A stretch of 64,000 nt of DNA from Arbacia lixula (lineage: Eukaryota; Echinodermata; Echinoidea; Arbacioida; Arbaciidae). Each line of letters starts with the position of its first letter. Positions within the stretch are counted from its first letter, which is position 1. The position numbers and the translations under genes are program-made. A model generated the notes under the pieces. It was not told the DNA's origin. It did no database searches and was given only the letters and a program-made list of their open reading frames with translations. This document shows, one piece after another, positions 13,701 through 23,730 of this stretch. The DNA lies in NCBI GenBank assembly GCA_963669155.1, contig CAVLGW020000028.1, positions 1 to 64,000 of the forward strand, read 5' to 3'.

Positions 13701-16285
13701 CTACTCTACATGACGGGGGATATTCTTACCACATATCGACTACTACCATGGCTGGTATGACTACTATACATGACGGGGATATTCTTACCACTTACCGACT
13801 ACTACCATTGCTGGTATGACTACTATACATGACGGGGATATTCTTACCACATACCGACTACTGCTATGGCTGGGAATACTACTATACATGACGGGGGATA
13901 TTCTTACCGCATACCGACTACTGACATGGCTGGTATGACTACCCTACATGACGGGGGATATTCTTACCACATACCGACTACTACCATGGCTGGTATGACT
14001 ACTCTACATGACGGGGGTATTCTTACCACATACCGACTATTGCCATGGCTGGTATGACTACTATAAATGACGGGGATATTCTTACCACATACCGACTACT
14101 GTCATGGCTGGTATGACTACTATACATGACGGGGGATATTCTTACCACATACCGACTACTGCCATGGCTGGTATGACTACTATACATGACGGGGGATATT
14201 CTTACCACATACCGACTACTGCTATGGCTGGTATGACTACTATACATGACGGGGGATATTCTTACCACTTACCGACTACTGCCATGGCTGGTATGACTAC
14301 CCTACATGACGGGGGATATTCTTACCACATACCGACTACTGCCATGGCTAGTATGACTACTATACATGACGGGGGATATTCTTACCGCATACCGACTACT
14401 GACATGGCTGGTATGACTACCCTACATGACGGGGGATATTCTTACCACATACCGACTACTACCATGGCTGGTATGACTACTCTACATGACGGGGATATTC
14501 TTACCACTTACCGACTACTACCATTGCTGGTATGACTACTATACATGACGGGGATATTCTTACCACATACCGACTACTGCTATGGCTGGGAATACTACTA
14601 TACATGACGGGGGATATTCTTACCGCATACCGACTACTGACATGGCTGGTATGACTACCCTACATGACGGGGGATATTCTTACCACATACCGACTACTAC
14701 CATGGCTGGTATGACTACTCTACATGACGGGGGTATTCTTACCACATACCGACTACTGTCATGGCTGGTATGACTACTATACATGACGGGGGATATTCTT
14801 ACCACATACCGACTACTGCCATGGCTGGTATGACTACTATACATGACGGGGGATATTCTTACCACATACCGACTACTGCTATGGCTGGTATGACTACTAT
14901 ACATGACGGGGGATATTCTTACCACTTACCGACTACTGCCATGGCTGGTATGACTACCCTACATGACGGGGGATATTCTTACCACATACCGACTACTGCC
15001 ATGGCTAGTATGACTACTCTACATGACGGGGGATATTCTTACCACTTACCGACTACTGCCATGGCTGGTATGACTACCCTACATGACGGGGGATATTCTT
15101 ACCGCATACCGACTACTACCATGGCTGGTATGACTACTATACATGACGGGGATATTCTTACCACTTACCGACTACTACCATTGCTGGTATGACTACTATA
15201 CATGACGGGGATATTCTTACCACATACCGACTACTGCTATGGCTGGGAATACTACTATACATGACGGGGGATATTCTTACCGCATACCGACTACTGACAT
15301 GGCTGGTATGACTACCCTACATGACGGGGGATATTCTTACCACATACCGACTACTACCATGGCTGGTATGACTACTCTACATGACGGGGGTATTCTTACC
15401 ACATACCGACTATTGCCATGGCTGGTATGACTACTATACATGACGGGGATATTCTTACCACATACCGACTACTGTCATGGCTGGTATGACTACTATACAT
15501 GACGGGGGATATTCTTACCACATACCGACTACTGCCATGGCTGGTATGACTACTATACATGACGGGGGATATTCTTACCACATACCGACTACTGCTATGG
15601 CTGGTATGACTACTATACATGACGGGGGATATTCTTACCACATACCGACTACTGCTATGGCTGGAATGACTACCCGACATGACGGGGGATATTCGTGCCG
15701 GATATGCTGATGTTTCTGAATTCCCACGCGTATGAACACGCAATATTTCGTTCTAATACGCAGTTTTGCTGACGCGGTGAGAAGGAAACCACGAAACAAA
15801 CTATAGGGAGACTTTTGACACGTTCAGACCATCCAAGATGCCAAAACCGTACCGTAATCTTTAGTATGTCCGGGTTGAAATGTATGAATGTCATTAGTTG
15901 TGTGGACAGCAAAATGTTAAGGAGCAGGATTGATGTGAAATGTGATTCTGAGTATAAATCCCAGTTTATAGGCGTATACTTTTCGCTGCTAAGTAACACC
16001 CACGTTCACAATCAGCTGATGTTTCTACGGAACCATTCCTAATAACAGGACATCAATGACTTACTTTAATCCTCAATATAGATCCAGCTGCATCGTTTAG
16101 TCCTCAACAAACATTCATCCACCATAGACGATCGAACCAAGCTAGGTCTGTTGGATCTCATCATCCTCGGCCAAGCAGATTTCTTCATCGGTAACTGCGT
16201 GTCCTCCTTTACTGCGATAGTCAAGAGGGAGAGAGACGCGGCAAAGAAACCTTCGACCTTCTGGAGCAAAGGATTATATGACTAG
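747..16285 (+). CDS. POFUT1: GDP-fucose protein O-fucosyltransferase 1, C-terminal five exons
   Basis: This enzyme transfers fucose from GDP-fucose to Ser/Thr of EGF-like repeats (Notch and others) in the ER lumen. Five exons are supported: 747-918, 1947-2076, 5468-5663, 8074-8292 and 16082-16285. Each has an AG acceptor; the four internal ones have GT donors and the last ends in TAG. Phases join exactly (921 nt, 306 residues plus stop). Family landmarks, in order: a WFQWEPL...FHPRVV segment, LAPLYWP, PFRPYW, the FVGIHLR...DW motif whose arginine is the known functional residue of the family, [15 protein letters not shown], and near the C-terminus [21 protein letters not shown]. The 5' part lies outside the window. 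Oddities: the protein ends in GLYD rather than a KDEL-like ER retrieval signal, its last intron is 7.8 kb of mostly minisatellite, and the end of its last exon has been amplified into a tandem array. A POFUT1-like paralogue rather than the orthologue is possible. Confidence 0.9.
1131..1222 (+). repeat. 33-bp tandem repeat, about 2.8 copies
   Basis: Three successive units begin GCTCAAACGGTGTTG, GCTCATACGGTGTTA and GCTCAAACGGTGTTG, each running to CACTAACAC or a close variant, with a 33-bp spacing. It lies in the intron between exons a and b and has no coding role. Confidence 0.75.
1947..2076 (+). CDS. POFUT1: POFUT1 exon b (phase 1 in, phase 2 out)
   Basis: The acceptor is the C-rich CTTCCCCCAG ending at 1946, and the donor is GTAGGT at 2077. 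With the base left by exon a, it reads [20 protein letters not shown] and ends SFWND. This corresponds to the PFGPFWDQF-type segment of POFUT1. It carries two NxT-type sequons (NIT, NVT) near the start. The open frame continues upstream of the acceptor, but that part does not resemble the family and breaks the phase. Confidence 0.8.
2098..2612. repeat. Diverged tandem and inverted repeat cluster
   Basis: Copies of a unit of about 170 bp start near 2098, 2268 and 2420. Each contains CTGACC.GAGC.ATCTA, a TTGGCCAACT-like piece, then GTAACAACATGACGCGTGTTG. The last part (about 2500-2600) carries the same motif inverted (GCCCAACAAAGCAACACGCGCCATG region). It lies in the intron between exons b and c and looks like clustered copies of a short mobile repeat. 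Confidence 0.6.
3263..3345. repeat. Palindromic ACAAATTGTCG repeat cluster 1
   Basis: Three to four copies of CACAAATTGTCG in both orientations, including one adjacent inverted pair (ACAAATTGTCGCTGGCGACAACTTGT). The same motif recurs at 5293-5400, also in this intron, so it is a dispersed short palindromic repeat. Confidence 0.65.
3714..3760 (+). repeat. (TG)n microsatellite
   Basis: Uninterrupted TG dinucleotides over about 47 bases. Shorter TG-rich tracts flank it at 3507-3522, 3953-4012 and 4258-4290. Open frames across these tracts are artefacts of the dinucleotide. Confidence 0.95.
4749..4779 (+). repeat. (AC)n microsatellite
   Basis: About 31 bases of AC dinucleotide, followed by degenerate CA/CAC-rich sequence to about 4815. 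It is in the intron between POFUT1 exons b and c. Confidence 0.95.
5293..5400. repeat. Palindromic ACAAATTGTCG repeat cluster 2 with a perfect 30-bp palindrome
   Basis: Bases 5293-5322 form a perfect palindrome, GCACAAATTGTCGCC followed by its exact complement. Further single copies of CGACAATTTGT follow at about 5329, 5369 and 5387. It is the same motif as at 3263-3345 and ends only about 70 bp before the acceptor of exon c. Confidence 0.85.
5468..5663 (+). CDS. POFUT1: POFUT1 exon c with the GIHLR motif (phase 2 in, phase 0 out)
   Basis: The acceptor is TATTTCTTCAG and the donor is GTAAGACA at 5664. The protein runs from [21 protein letters not shown] through [17 protein letters not shown] to [12 protein letters not shown]. 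The last block is the family signature that contacts GDP-fucose. Both phases fit the neighbouring exons. Confidence 0.92.
5664..8073. other. Intron between POFUT1 exons c and d
   Basis: No coding sequence was recognised. It contains an AT-rich interior, a 25-base G run at 7053-7077 followed by GGGGAAG, an A-rich tract near 7396-7420 and a C run near 7639-7648. Confidence 0.6.
7855..8033 (+). repeat. Degenerate AATTGAATTTGAAA repeat
   Basis: About 180 bases are made almost entirely of the words AATTGAATT, GAAATTGAA and TTGAAACAAATGAAATT. It is an AT-rich imperfect tandem repeat that ends about 40 bp before exon d. It may overlap the branch-point area, but nothing shows a function. Confidence 0.7.
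8074..8292 (+). CDS. POFUT1: POFUT1 exon d (phase 0 both ends)
   Basis: The acceptor is TTTTCGTGCTCAG and the donor is GTATGAAA at 8293. It codes 73 residues. A cysteine-containing variable stretch (CSKPLH...QQCRGK) is followed by [16 protein letters not shown] and a helix, then [14 protein letters not shown]. The KEMC and ATDN blocks are conserved in POFUT1. Confidence 0.92.
9121..11100 (+). repeat. Higher-order repeat, two copies of about 1008 bp
   Basis: The order of variant units from about 9121 to 10128 is repeated from 10129 to about 11100 at an offset of 1008 bp. Shared private variants include GCTGGTGTGACT (9243 and 10251), GATTATCCTACATG and ACTACCATGG. Between 9241 and 10010 I noticed very few differences, for example TGTACATG at 9791 against TATACATG in the second copy. 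This indicates a recent block duplication. Confidence 0.85.
11629..13248 (+). repeat. Higher-order repeat, 840-bp block and a copy lacking one unit
   Basis: Bases from about 11629 match those from about 12469 at an offset of 840. After one extra 60-bp unit at about 12013-12072, the offset becomes 780 (for example 12111 and 12891). The two blocks share private variants such as GCTGGGATAACTAC, GGCTCGTATGACTATTATAC and ACTACCATTGCTGG. Confidence 0.82.
13864..15660 (+). repeat. Higher-order repeat, three blocks starting GCTGGGAATACTAC
   Basis: The private variant GGCTGGGAATACTACTATAC occurs at about 13867, 14583 and 15240 (spacings about 716 and 657 bp). Each is followed by the same succession of units (ACCGCATAC, TACCCTACATG, GGGGGTATTC). 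The 59-bp difference equals one unit. The third block is cut off by the end of the array. Confidence 0.85.
16082..16285 (+). CDS. POFUT1: POFUT1 terminal coding exon
   Basis: The acceptor is CCTCAATATAG ending at 16081 (phase 0, as required by exon d), and the stop TAG is at 16283-16285. It codes [11 protein letters not shown]..., then [17 protein letters not shown] and [13 protein letters not shown], ending FWSKGLYD. The GQAD.FIGNC.SSFT block is strongly conserved in POFUT1. Known orthologues end in an ER retrieval tetrapeptide; this one does not. Confidence 0.92.
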   Translation: MQLHRLVLNKHSSTIDDRTKLGLLDLIILGQADFFIGNCVSSFTAIVKRERDAAKKPSTFWSKGLYD

Positions 16286-16997
16286 TGTGCGATAGTCAAA
16301 AAGGAGAGAGAAGTGGTAATGAAACCTTCGACCTTCTGGAACAAAGGATAATATGACTAGTGTGCGATAGTCAAAAAGAGAGATGCGGTAAAGAACCCTT
16401 CAACCTTCTCGAGCAATTGATTACATGACTAGTGTGTGATAATCAAGAAGGAGAGAGATGCGGTAAAGAAACCTTCGACCTTCTGGAACAAAGGATAATA
16501 TGACTAGTGTGTGATAGTCAAGAAGGAGAGAGATGCGGTAATGAAACCTTCGACCTTCTGGAACAAAGGATAATATGACTAGTGTGCGATAGTCAAAGAG
16601 AGAGATGCGGTAAAGAACCCTTCAACCTTCTCGAGCAAAGGATTACATGACTAGAGTGCGATAGTCAAGAAGGAGAGAGGTTGCGGTAATGAAACCTTCA
16701 ACATTCTCGAGCAAAGGATTATATGAGTAGTGTGCGATAGTCAGGAAGGAGCGAGATGCAGTAAAGAAACCTTTAACCTTCTGGAGGAAATGATTGTCTG
16801 ACTAGTGTGCGGTAGTCAAGAAAGAGAGAGATGCGGTAAAGAAACCTTTAACCCCCTGGAACAAAGGATTATATGACTAGTGTACGATAGTCAAGAAGGA
16901 GAGAGATGCGATAAGGAAACCTTTAATCCCCTGGAACAAAGGTTTATATGACTAGTGTGCGATAGTCAAGAAGGAGAGAGATGCGGTAAAGAAACGC
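16214..16997 (+). repeat. 75-bp tandem array derived from the POFUT1 terminal exon
   Basis: The first unit (16214-16288) is the coding end of the last exon. Further units begin at about 16289, 16364, 16436, 16511, 16586, 16658, 16734, 16809, 16884 and 16959, with spacings of 72-76 bp. Each repeats GCGATAGTCAA, GGAGAGAGATGCGGTAA, AGAAACCTTCGACCTTCTGG and ends near ATATGACTAGTGT. The unit is 25 codons long, but downstream copies contain stops (for example TAA after AACAAAGGA). They would therefore lie in the 3' UTR. Confidence 0.93.
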
Positions 16998-17390
16998 AAT
17001 GATGACAATAGATAATATCAATCACTGTTGTGCCCTCTTTACCACCAGAGTCCAGATTTTAATTAATTACAACGATGTTTTGCTTTGACACTTCTCATTC
17101 CCGGTGTCTTGAAAGAGAGGGGTCAACATGGTCATAGCAGAATGACAAAAACAATTGTGGTTGGTCCAGTAGTGTTTACTGCTAAATCCACTTACGCTTT
17201 TAAGACAATTGAAATCACGCATGGGCTTCGTGGATTACAAACTTTGATGAGCAACATACCGACCTCACATCGTGAGGTGACCGAAGCAGATGATGGACAT
17301 ATGAATGATAATTTAGCATTAATGTGATGCTTATAAACTGCATGTACGCGGGTTCGGTAAATAACGGGATCAAAGTAAAACATAGAAAAC

Positions 17391-17396
17391 AATAAA
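17391..17396 (+). promoter_or_regulatory. Candidate AATAAA poly(A) signal for POFUT1
   Basis: AATAAA about 1.1 kb after the stop codon, beyond the 75-bp array. It is the first canonical hexamer I noticed downstream. Such hexamers are common by chance in AT-rich DNA, so this is weak. Confidence 0.25.
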
Positions 17397-17876
17397 ACAT
17401 TATAGACACTTGCACGATTCTCTTTCGTTTCGTGAAGAAGATTTTTGTTTCTCATTTTTTGTCGAAATATTGATGACTTCACTTTACATAAGACACAGTC
17501 TCTATATTTTCTTAGCGTTAAATGATTAGACGATCATTTATATTCTATGATACTTTTTGAGACAAATTGTTGAGAACCCAAAAATGTATGAACATGTTTT
17601 TTAATTCTATATGAAATACATCTCTTCGAGACAGATTAAGTATTCACGATAGTCAATTCTCAGAAAATTTTCAGGGGGTCAAACGTAACTAATTATTAGT
17701 AACTTGTAGATTATTGATATATTTGTAAAATTGTAAATTATTACCATATTCTAATTGTTTTGTTCATTACTAGAATATGTGTGTGTTTGTGATGGGAGGG
17801 GGTTGGTTGAATGCACACGCCTCTCTCTGATAATAGTTTGAAGGGAAGATGTAAGATGAAGATGCTCCCGTGTTTG

Positions 17877-18078
17877 TGCGTGTATGTGTGTGTGTACGTA
17901 TGTGTGTGTGCTTGTGTGTGTACGTGTGTGTGTGGGTGTATGCGTGTGTGTACGTGTGTGTGTGTGTGTGCGTGTGTGTATGTCTAGCTACGTGTGGGTG
18001 CTTGAGTGTGCGTGTTTGTGTGTGATTGTGCGTATGTGTGTGCGTGTATGTTTGTGCGTGAGTGTGCGTGTGTGTATA
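17877..18078 (+). repeat. TG-rich imperfect microsatellite
   Basis: About 200 bases of TG dinucleotides interrupted by TACG, TGCG and TATG words. The open frames through it, rich in V/C on one strand and T/H on the other, are composition artefacts. Confidence 0.9.
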
Positions 18079-18389
18079 TGATTGCTCTTCGGTTCAAATG
18101 CCTACTTTCGGTCTTTCCCTTTGTTCCCTTTCCCTTGTATGAACTAACTTTAAAGGTGATACTTAAAGGAAATAAAATCAAATGAATATAGTTCATTTTA
18201 TAATTGAATGAGTTTTTAAAGTAATTTATGCAGCTAACATGCCTTGAAAGTGTTCAGTTTTTTCATGAAAATCAAATTTCACTAAATTGACTCTCTCCTG
18301 ACCTACGAAATCTCCTAAGGGAAAGTGGCTGTGTGTGTACGTCACACCTGGGATATGCTTCACGCAGCTATAGAGACTAACTGCAATGT

Positions 18390-18530
18390 ACACACAAATG
18401 TTCACAATGACCATTGTGTATCACACCTGTTAATCCACTAGCATCTCCCATAACAGTTTCATTAATAATGCATGATGCTTCTGGCGGAAAAGAAGCTACG
18501 GATTTGGCATGTGTGATGCACAATAACGCC
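18390..18530 (-). pseudogene. Diverged copy of the 23.8-kb frame
   Basis: On the minus strand it reads like NETVMGDASGLTGVIH and then soon terminates. The flanking GCATCATGCATTATTAAT and TTCTTTTCCGCCAGAAGC stretches have counterparts next to the 23.8-kb copy (about 23965-23995). No function can be given. Confidence 0.3.
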
Positions 18531-19436
18531 CCCTTTTCTTACGTCAAACCTAAGCAGCCAGTTGGCAGGCCCCAGAAAATACGCTTGTTTAATTTTCAGC
18601 TCGGTAGTCATGACCTTCACTTGACCTCTCGAACCGCGGACAAGGTCTCCTTTCCAAACTGTGATAGGATCCAGCAAAGTCTAAGAGCTTACATATATAT
18701 CGGTTGCGAAGTCCGTATGATTTCTGAAAATTCGTGTCACTTTCAAGACGAATAACACAAATATTTTATTTTTTAGCCCCAAAAGAACTGAAATAAAAAT
18801 CTGCGCTGGAGTACTGGCTTTCTAAAGCTGTAACTGGGGGTACCGTCCAAATTGTAGAAGGGCCAGGATCCCGCGAATTCTGAGAGCTTACATATTTAAA
18901 AAAAAAAATGAGGCCTGTTTTTGAAAGCAAATGATATAAAAGCTGCTTTGCGGATCTCGAAAAAAAATGAAAATACTTATTACATGATGTAATCTTCATC
19001 CCTGTCTTTAAAAATCGTGATCAGAATGCTTACAGATGACACCAGCAAATGATCTCGTGAGCATGTCGAATTCATTCATAATCTACTGCAGCAAAATCTG
19101 CACGCGAGATTTCGCGAGACGAAAAAATAAAACGCTCACGTTTTGAATAGAACGAGCGAGCGCTGCCGATAGACTGTAAAGGCCGTTTTCGATGACATTA
19201 GGGCAATTTTCCCCAGAAATTAGGTTGATTGTATTCACCCTAATTTTGCTTTTTCGGAAGTGATATATTGTTTCAATGTCATCCAAGCTTATTGTATGTC
19301 TTAGAAGCTTTCTGTAGATGAATATCTTCATATTTAGGGATTTTCTATGAATATCACCTTTAAGACCTGACCCTCATCCTGCACTAGTGTCCGCTAATCA
19401 CACTCCCAAACACAACCTTCAATTCCAGATATCTTG

Positions 19437-19570
19437 TGGCTTAAAGACAGGATGGCCTATTGGCAAAGGTCATGAAACTTGGCAGAATCAACAATGTACC
19501 CTTATTATGAAATCTTAGCGCTTCTTGAACCTTTTTAGGAAAAATATAAAACTATTTCTGTTTACGTTTG
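19437..19570. repeat. Diverged dispersed repeat, copy 1
   Basis: Shares an order of motifs with 21182-21345: a GGCAAAGGTCATGAAACTTGGCAG-like segment, then AAAACTATTTCTGTTTACGTTT. A third, partial resemblance is at about 21785-21835 (CAAAGTCATGAAACTCATCA). Family unknown. Confidence 0.4.
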
Positions 19571-20940
19571 AAACGTACCGACCAATTGCAATGTTTACTT
19601 AGCAATGCGCCACTTGTCTCAACTCATCGCTGTCTGGTGTGTACAAACCATGATGTGCGCTATTGCGTGTTGCGGTCTCCAAGCTCTACTACTACTTAGG
19701 ACGATACATCCAAAACATGCTCGATATCTAGCAACAAAAATATATATATAGCTGTTTAAAGTCAGAATCCAGTTCTATATTTGCGAAGTAAGTTCTATAT
19801 CATATTTTCCCTTTTCCGTGGGCCTTACAAACGGATCGATACCCTGTCTTTAACACAACATTCATCGTGTTAGATAAATGCTTCAAGCTTCAACTCAATC
19901 CACCCTACCGAGTAAAAATGTGTTATACTGAGCAGTAGAAGGAAAATAACAAGAACAACATTATCAATATTAACGTAAACGTCGTCATCAACGTCATCAT
20001 CATGATCATATCATTAAGACAGTAATAACCTTTCAAACTATCATCAAATAAAAATAATCATTACTCAAGCTTCGATTCTCTTCCAATAATTGTGTATGTA
20101 AACTTTATTATGAAATGTGCTTACGTTTTGTATTAGTTGTTTGCAATATTATGTACACTATTGCTTTCTTTTATTGGAACCTTTCAAACTAATTTTCTAG
20201 GCCTAATATCAATTTTCACATGCTGAAGACTATGAACATCTACACACGAATATCATTAAAGGTTTACATTGAACTTCTGAATTGCATTCATCATCTGTCT
20301 GAAAGCTTGCATATGTACATTTTCTTCTTTCATCAGACTTCTTTCATCCCTGGATAACCCCGTCAGTTTGCTACGCACCCCTCGTCCCGGTGGCCCTGGG
20401 TGCATCCCTTATCCAGACATCAAAGTTACGAACACATTCATTGAGCCACAAGAGCAACATTATGCACCCAGTTTCTGATAAGTGACCCTTGATAAATATT
20501 GCTCCAAATCTTTGTAGTCTATCCCTAAAGCAATGTTTCTTATCCAAATGCAGATTCCCGTAATTGCAACATTACCATGACATATACAGCGCATTTACTA
20601 AATTAAGTTTCCTTGAATAAGTTATGTCATATTCATATTCTCAGTACACAGCTGTACAGGTGTAGTGCGATGATTAAATGTCCACGTCACGTTAAAAGAT
20701 TACGGTCAATACAAGTCAGCTCCTGGTTACACTACTTTTTAGGAGAGTAAAGAAATGCTACGCGTATCAACATTATTAAATAGTGCACATACATACATAC
20801 ATTTCATAGCGTATGTGTTAAAATGTTTAGAAGCTTCTCCAATTACAAACTCATCTTGTATGTCTGACCTGTCACAACGGCAGTTACCCAATTCTTGCTT
20901 GACACACTTGTTTATTTTATATTCGGGCTAGCCTACTTAC

Positions 20941-21128
20941 TAGACTGTGAGGTGCATGCACACAAATGAGCCTCTTAACAACTAAGTCTGGTAACACAGA
21001 CTACGCCCTAGTCCCTTCCTGGCTCCTTTGGCTCCTTCTCGCAGCCAGGACAGGATTAAGGCATAGTCTGTGTTACCAGACATAGTTGTTATGAGACTCG
21101 GTTGAGTCCGTGCACCTCACAGCCTATT
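20941..21128. mobile_element. Hairpin-forming MITE-like element
   Basis: A near-perfect inverted repeat of about 85-bp arms around a 20-30-bp loop. The left arm has TGTGAGGTGCATGCAC and AACAACTAAGTCTGGTAACA then CAGACTACGCCCTAGTCC. The right arm has the complement of each, down to GTGCACCTCACAGCC. No coding capacity. Target duplication not resolved. Confidence 0.75.
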
Positions 21129-21181
21129 GAATAGTCTATATTAAGGCTTAAAACAATCATTCTATCTTCGAACACAAAGGG

Positions 21182-21345
21182 CAATTGAGACAAAGTGTCC
21201 CGTTTTCAAAAGCCATAAAACTCGGCAGGAATCAGCCGTACACGCTAACAATAACATGTATGATATTACACAGGTATAGCTTCACCAACGTTTTCAAGAA
21301 AAGTGAAAACTATTTGTCTTTACGTTTAACCTGCCAGTTTGAGAG
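21182..21345. repeat. Diverged dispersed repeat, copy 2
   Basis: Counterpart of 19437-19570, with CAAAAGCCATAAAACTCGGCAG, then a 75-bp spacer, then GAAAACTATTTGTCTTTACG. The similarity is visible by eye but well below identity. Confidence 0.4.
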
Positions 21346-23730
21346 TCACTTTGTTATTCGTATGTTCTGCAGCGAGTCCTGCAATACTATAAATATTTTC
21401 TAATACAGGGCGCGTATGTATGTACACACATTGACATATACAATTTATAAACAATGCACATCATTTTGTGTTTGTATTGATGAAAAACATATATAAGTTT
21501 ATATAGCGCGTATGAACTTAAAAAAATAAAGTTTATGAGCAAAATATGTATATATACATGTATTCCGTTGACAAAAAATATCACATTTCAAACATGCTTC
21601 AAAGATTTTTTGAGGCACTTTGACATCTACATCATGTACATGTATCCACATTTGTCACGTTGATATGAATTTAGCTTCTACAAAATCTACAAAATGATTG
21701 AACTACCAGCTAGTTTTTATTCATATTCTGAAAGGAGCTCTGAGATAGGAGTGTGTTTTATATACCATGTAGCACTGACACTATTTTCCATCACAGATGG
21801 TGTGTCCCTTCAAACAAAGTCATGAAACTCATCATAGATTACCAATACAGAGTTTAACAATAGCTATGGAAAATCACAGTCACGGAACTTGGACGGCCTG
21901 TTCAAAACTCAACTCGAAACATACCTTTTAATTTGATTACCAGTGCTTATATTGTGAGTGATGCTTTCACAAAGAAAGTTCTTTCATCTATTATCAAAAG
22001 GTCTACACTACCGTAAGGGCCTACAAAAGGACTACACCACGTCATATCAGTAAATCTTTCAAACATATGTTAGTATAGATACAAAACTATTTACAACCTT
22101 ATACAACGATTACAAACTGTCGAATTATACCCTCACCAACATGTCTACATTATTTCCCACAAATCAAACACATTTGTTTGGACCCATATAATGATAATGA
22201 AACGGTGATATTTCCATCAAATACGTGTATCCATCTTTGAACAATTCTGTCAGATTGCTTGGATCTGTAATATGATTCGATTGAAAGAATCATTTTTGTT
22301 CGTTTGTTCTAGATAAACTTCTAAAACGGAAGTGAGTTACTATATGTATTGTGGTAACTGTGCATTTATTTACAGTAATTGTGACTGACAAAATGATAAA
22401 CCACCTTTAAACATAAACTGTACATTCACAATACATTTCTCTTCATAAAAACCTATTTTCAAAGTCATCCAGCAGGTACTACCTATCATTTTGAAGGTGT
22501 ATATGTTGTAAACATCATCTCCGACATGTCAAACGGCTTTAACACATCCGGATATTCTTTGACATCACATTCACGCACACGTTTCAACACTTCAATGATA
22601 GTAAAGATTCGGTTATATGTACAAAAAAAATCTAACTGTATTTTCTTGTTTATGGTATTATTTGCGCGTCATTCTCGTTCTTGCAGAAAGGACGACACCA
22701 CCTTCAAATTCAAGCAGCATATGAGTGGTTCATTTCATGACTTTGGATTAATACATTATCTTAAACTGAAGCTGCAATTGAGAAAACGTAAATTTGCTTA
22801 TACTAATGATGTCTGTCAACACCACCTCCAATTTGCTAACAACGTTTGTTTAGTCTCACAACACGTTAATATGATTCGATGAACATTGTTCAAAGCGCTT
22901 TAATCTCTACATCACCATCATTTAGTAAAAAATCATGCTTTAACGTTTGAATTGTTCCGTCAAAGGAGTTTTCAAACAGCAGTTTGTTATTACATTCCTT
23001 GTGGTATAACATACTTTTCAACTTGAAACTGGCAAATTGATACACGCCATATAAACAGAACAGGTATAACAAATATACAAATACATTTATGTTCATACGA
23101 AACCCTTTACAAAATATTTCAGCAAGTGTGACAAATCAATTCATGAACAGTTATTTACAACACTTCAAACACGTTTCTTTTTAAGAAAAGAACGAAATAC
23201 ATATGCAGTGACGCTCGTTTAAGAGCTTTATTATAACATGTATCCGAGTTGAATCAATTACGTTATTTCTCCTCGTCGAAGAACCGATCAATATTATCGT
23301 TCTGCGGAAAGCCACTTATTTCGTCCTATATTGTGAAGGTTGCTCTAAACGTCATTTTCTTTTCACCTCACACTTGCTATCTATGTCAAAGAGATACAGC
23401 ATCGTCAAACCAAACACGACACACACTTGATATAAATGTACCTATGTTTTAATGGATTGGTTTCCTGAGGTAATTACACTTAATTAGCTAGGTATCAGAT
23501 CGTTCTTGATAACAGTAGGTGTTAAAAAAAACGTTGACACTTTTGAAAAAAAAAGAGAGTTTCAACCTGAATCACACCTTGGTAGATCAGTTGTTTAACT
23601 GAAAGGGCTACCCTGTTGAAATAAAACATTAACGAATAAAGAAATAAACAAAAAGTTAACACATCATGAAGTCAAGATATGTCATTTTATTTACTATACA
23701 ATTTACTTTCATGACATTTCATTAAATTCA

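Larger units (their letters stand above)
8717..15701 (+). repeat. 7-kb minisatellite, 59/60-bp unit, about 117 copies
   Basis: The unit starts around CCATGGCTGGTATGACTAC, then TATACATGACGGGGGATATT, then CTTACCACATACCGACTACTG. Units with five Gs are 60 bp and keep a reading frame; units with four Gs are 59 bp and break it, so open frames on both strands are by-products. A shortened variant with TATATATGACTACTG recurs near 8867, 11215, 11812, 12147, 12652, 12927 and 13671. Variants GACAGGG, CATGGCCTG and ACTAGGATAT mark sub-families arranged in higher-order blocks. The array fills nearly all of the last POFUT1 intron. Expanded intronic minisatellites are known from amphioxus genes. Confidence 0.97.

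Noticed and set aside
8717-15701. Series of open frames coding [20 protein letters not shown]-type or [15 protein letters not shown]-type repeat proteins
   Set aside because: They are translations of the 60-bp minisatellite; frames break wherever a 59-bp unit occurs, they exist on both strands, and the array lies in an intron of POFUT1.
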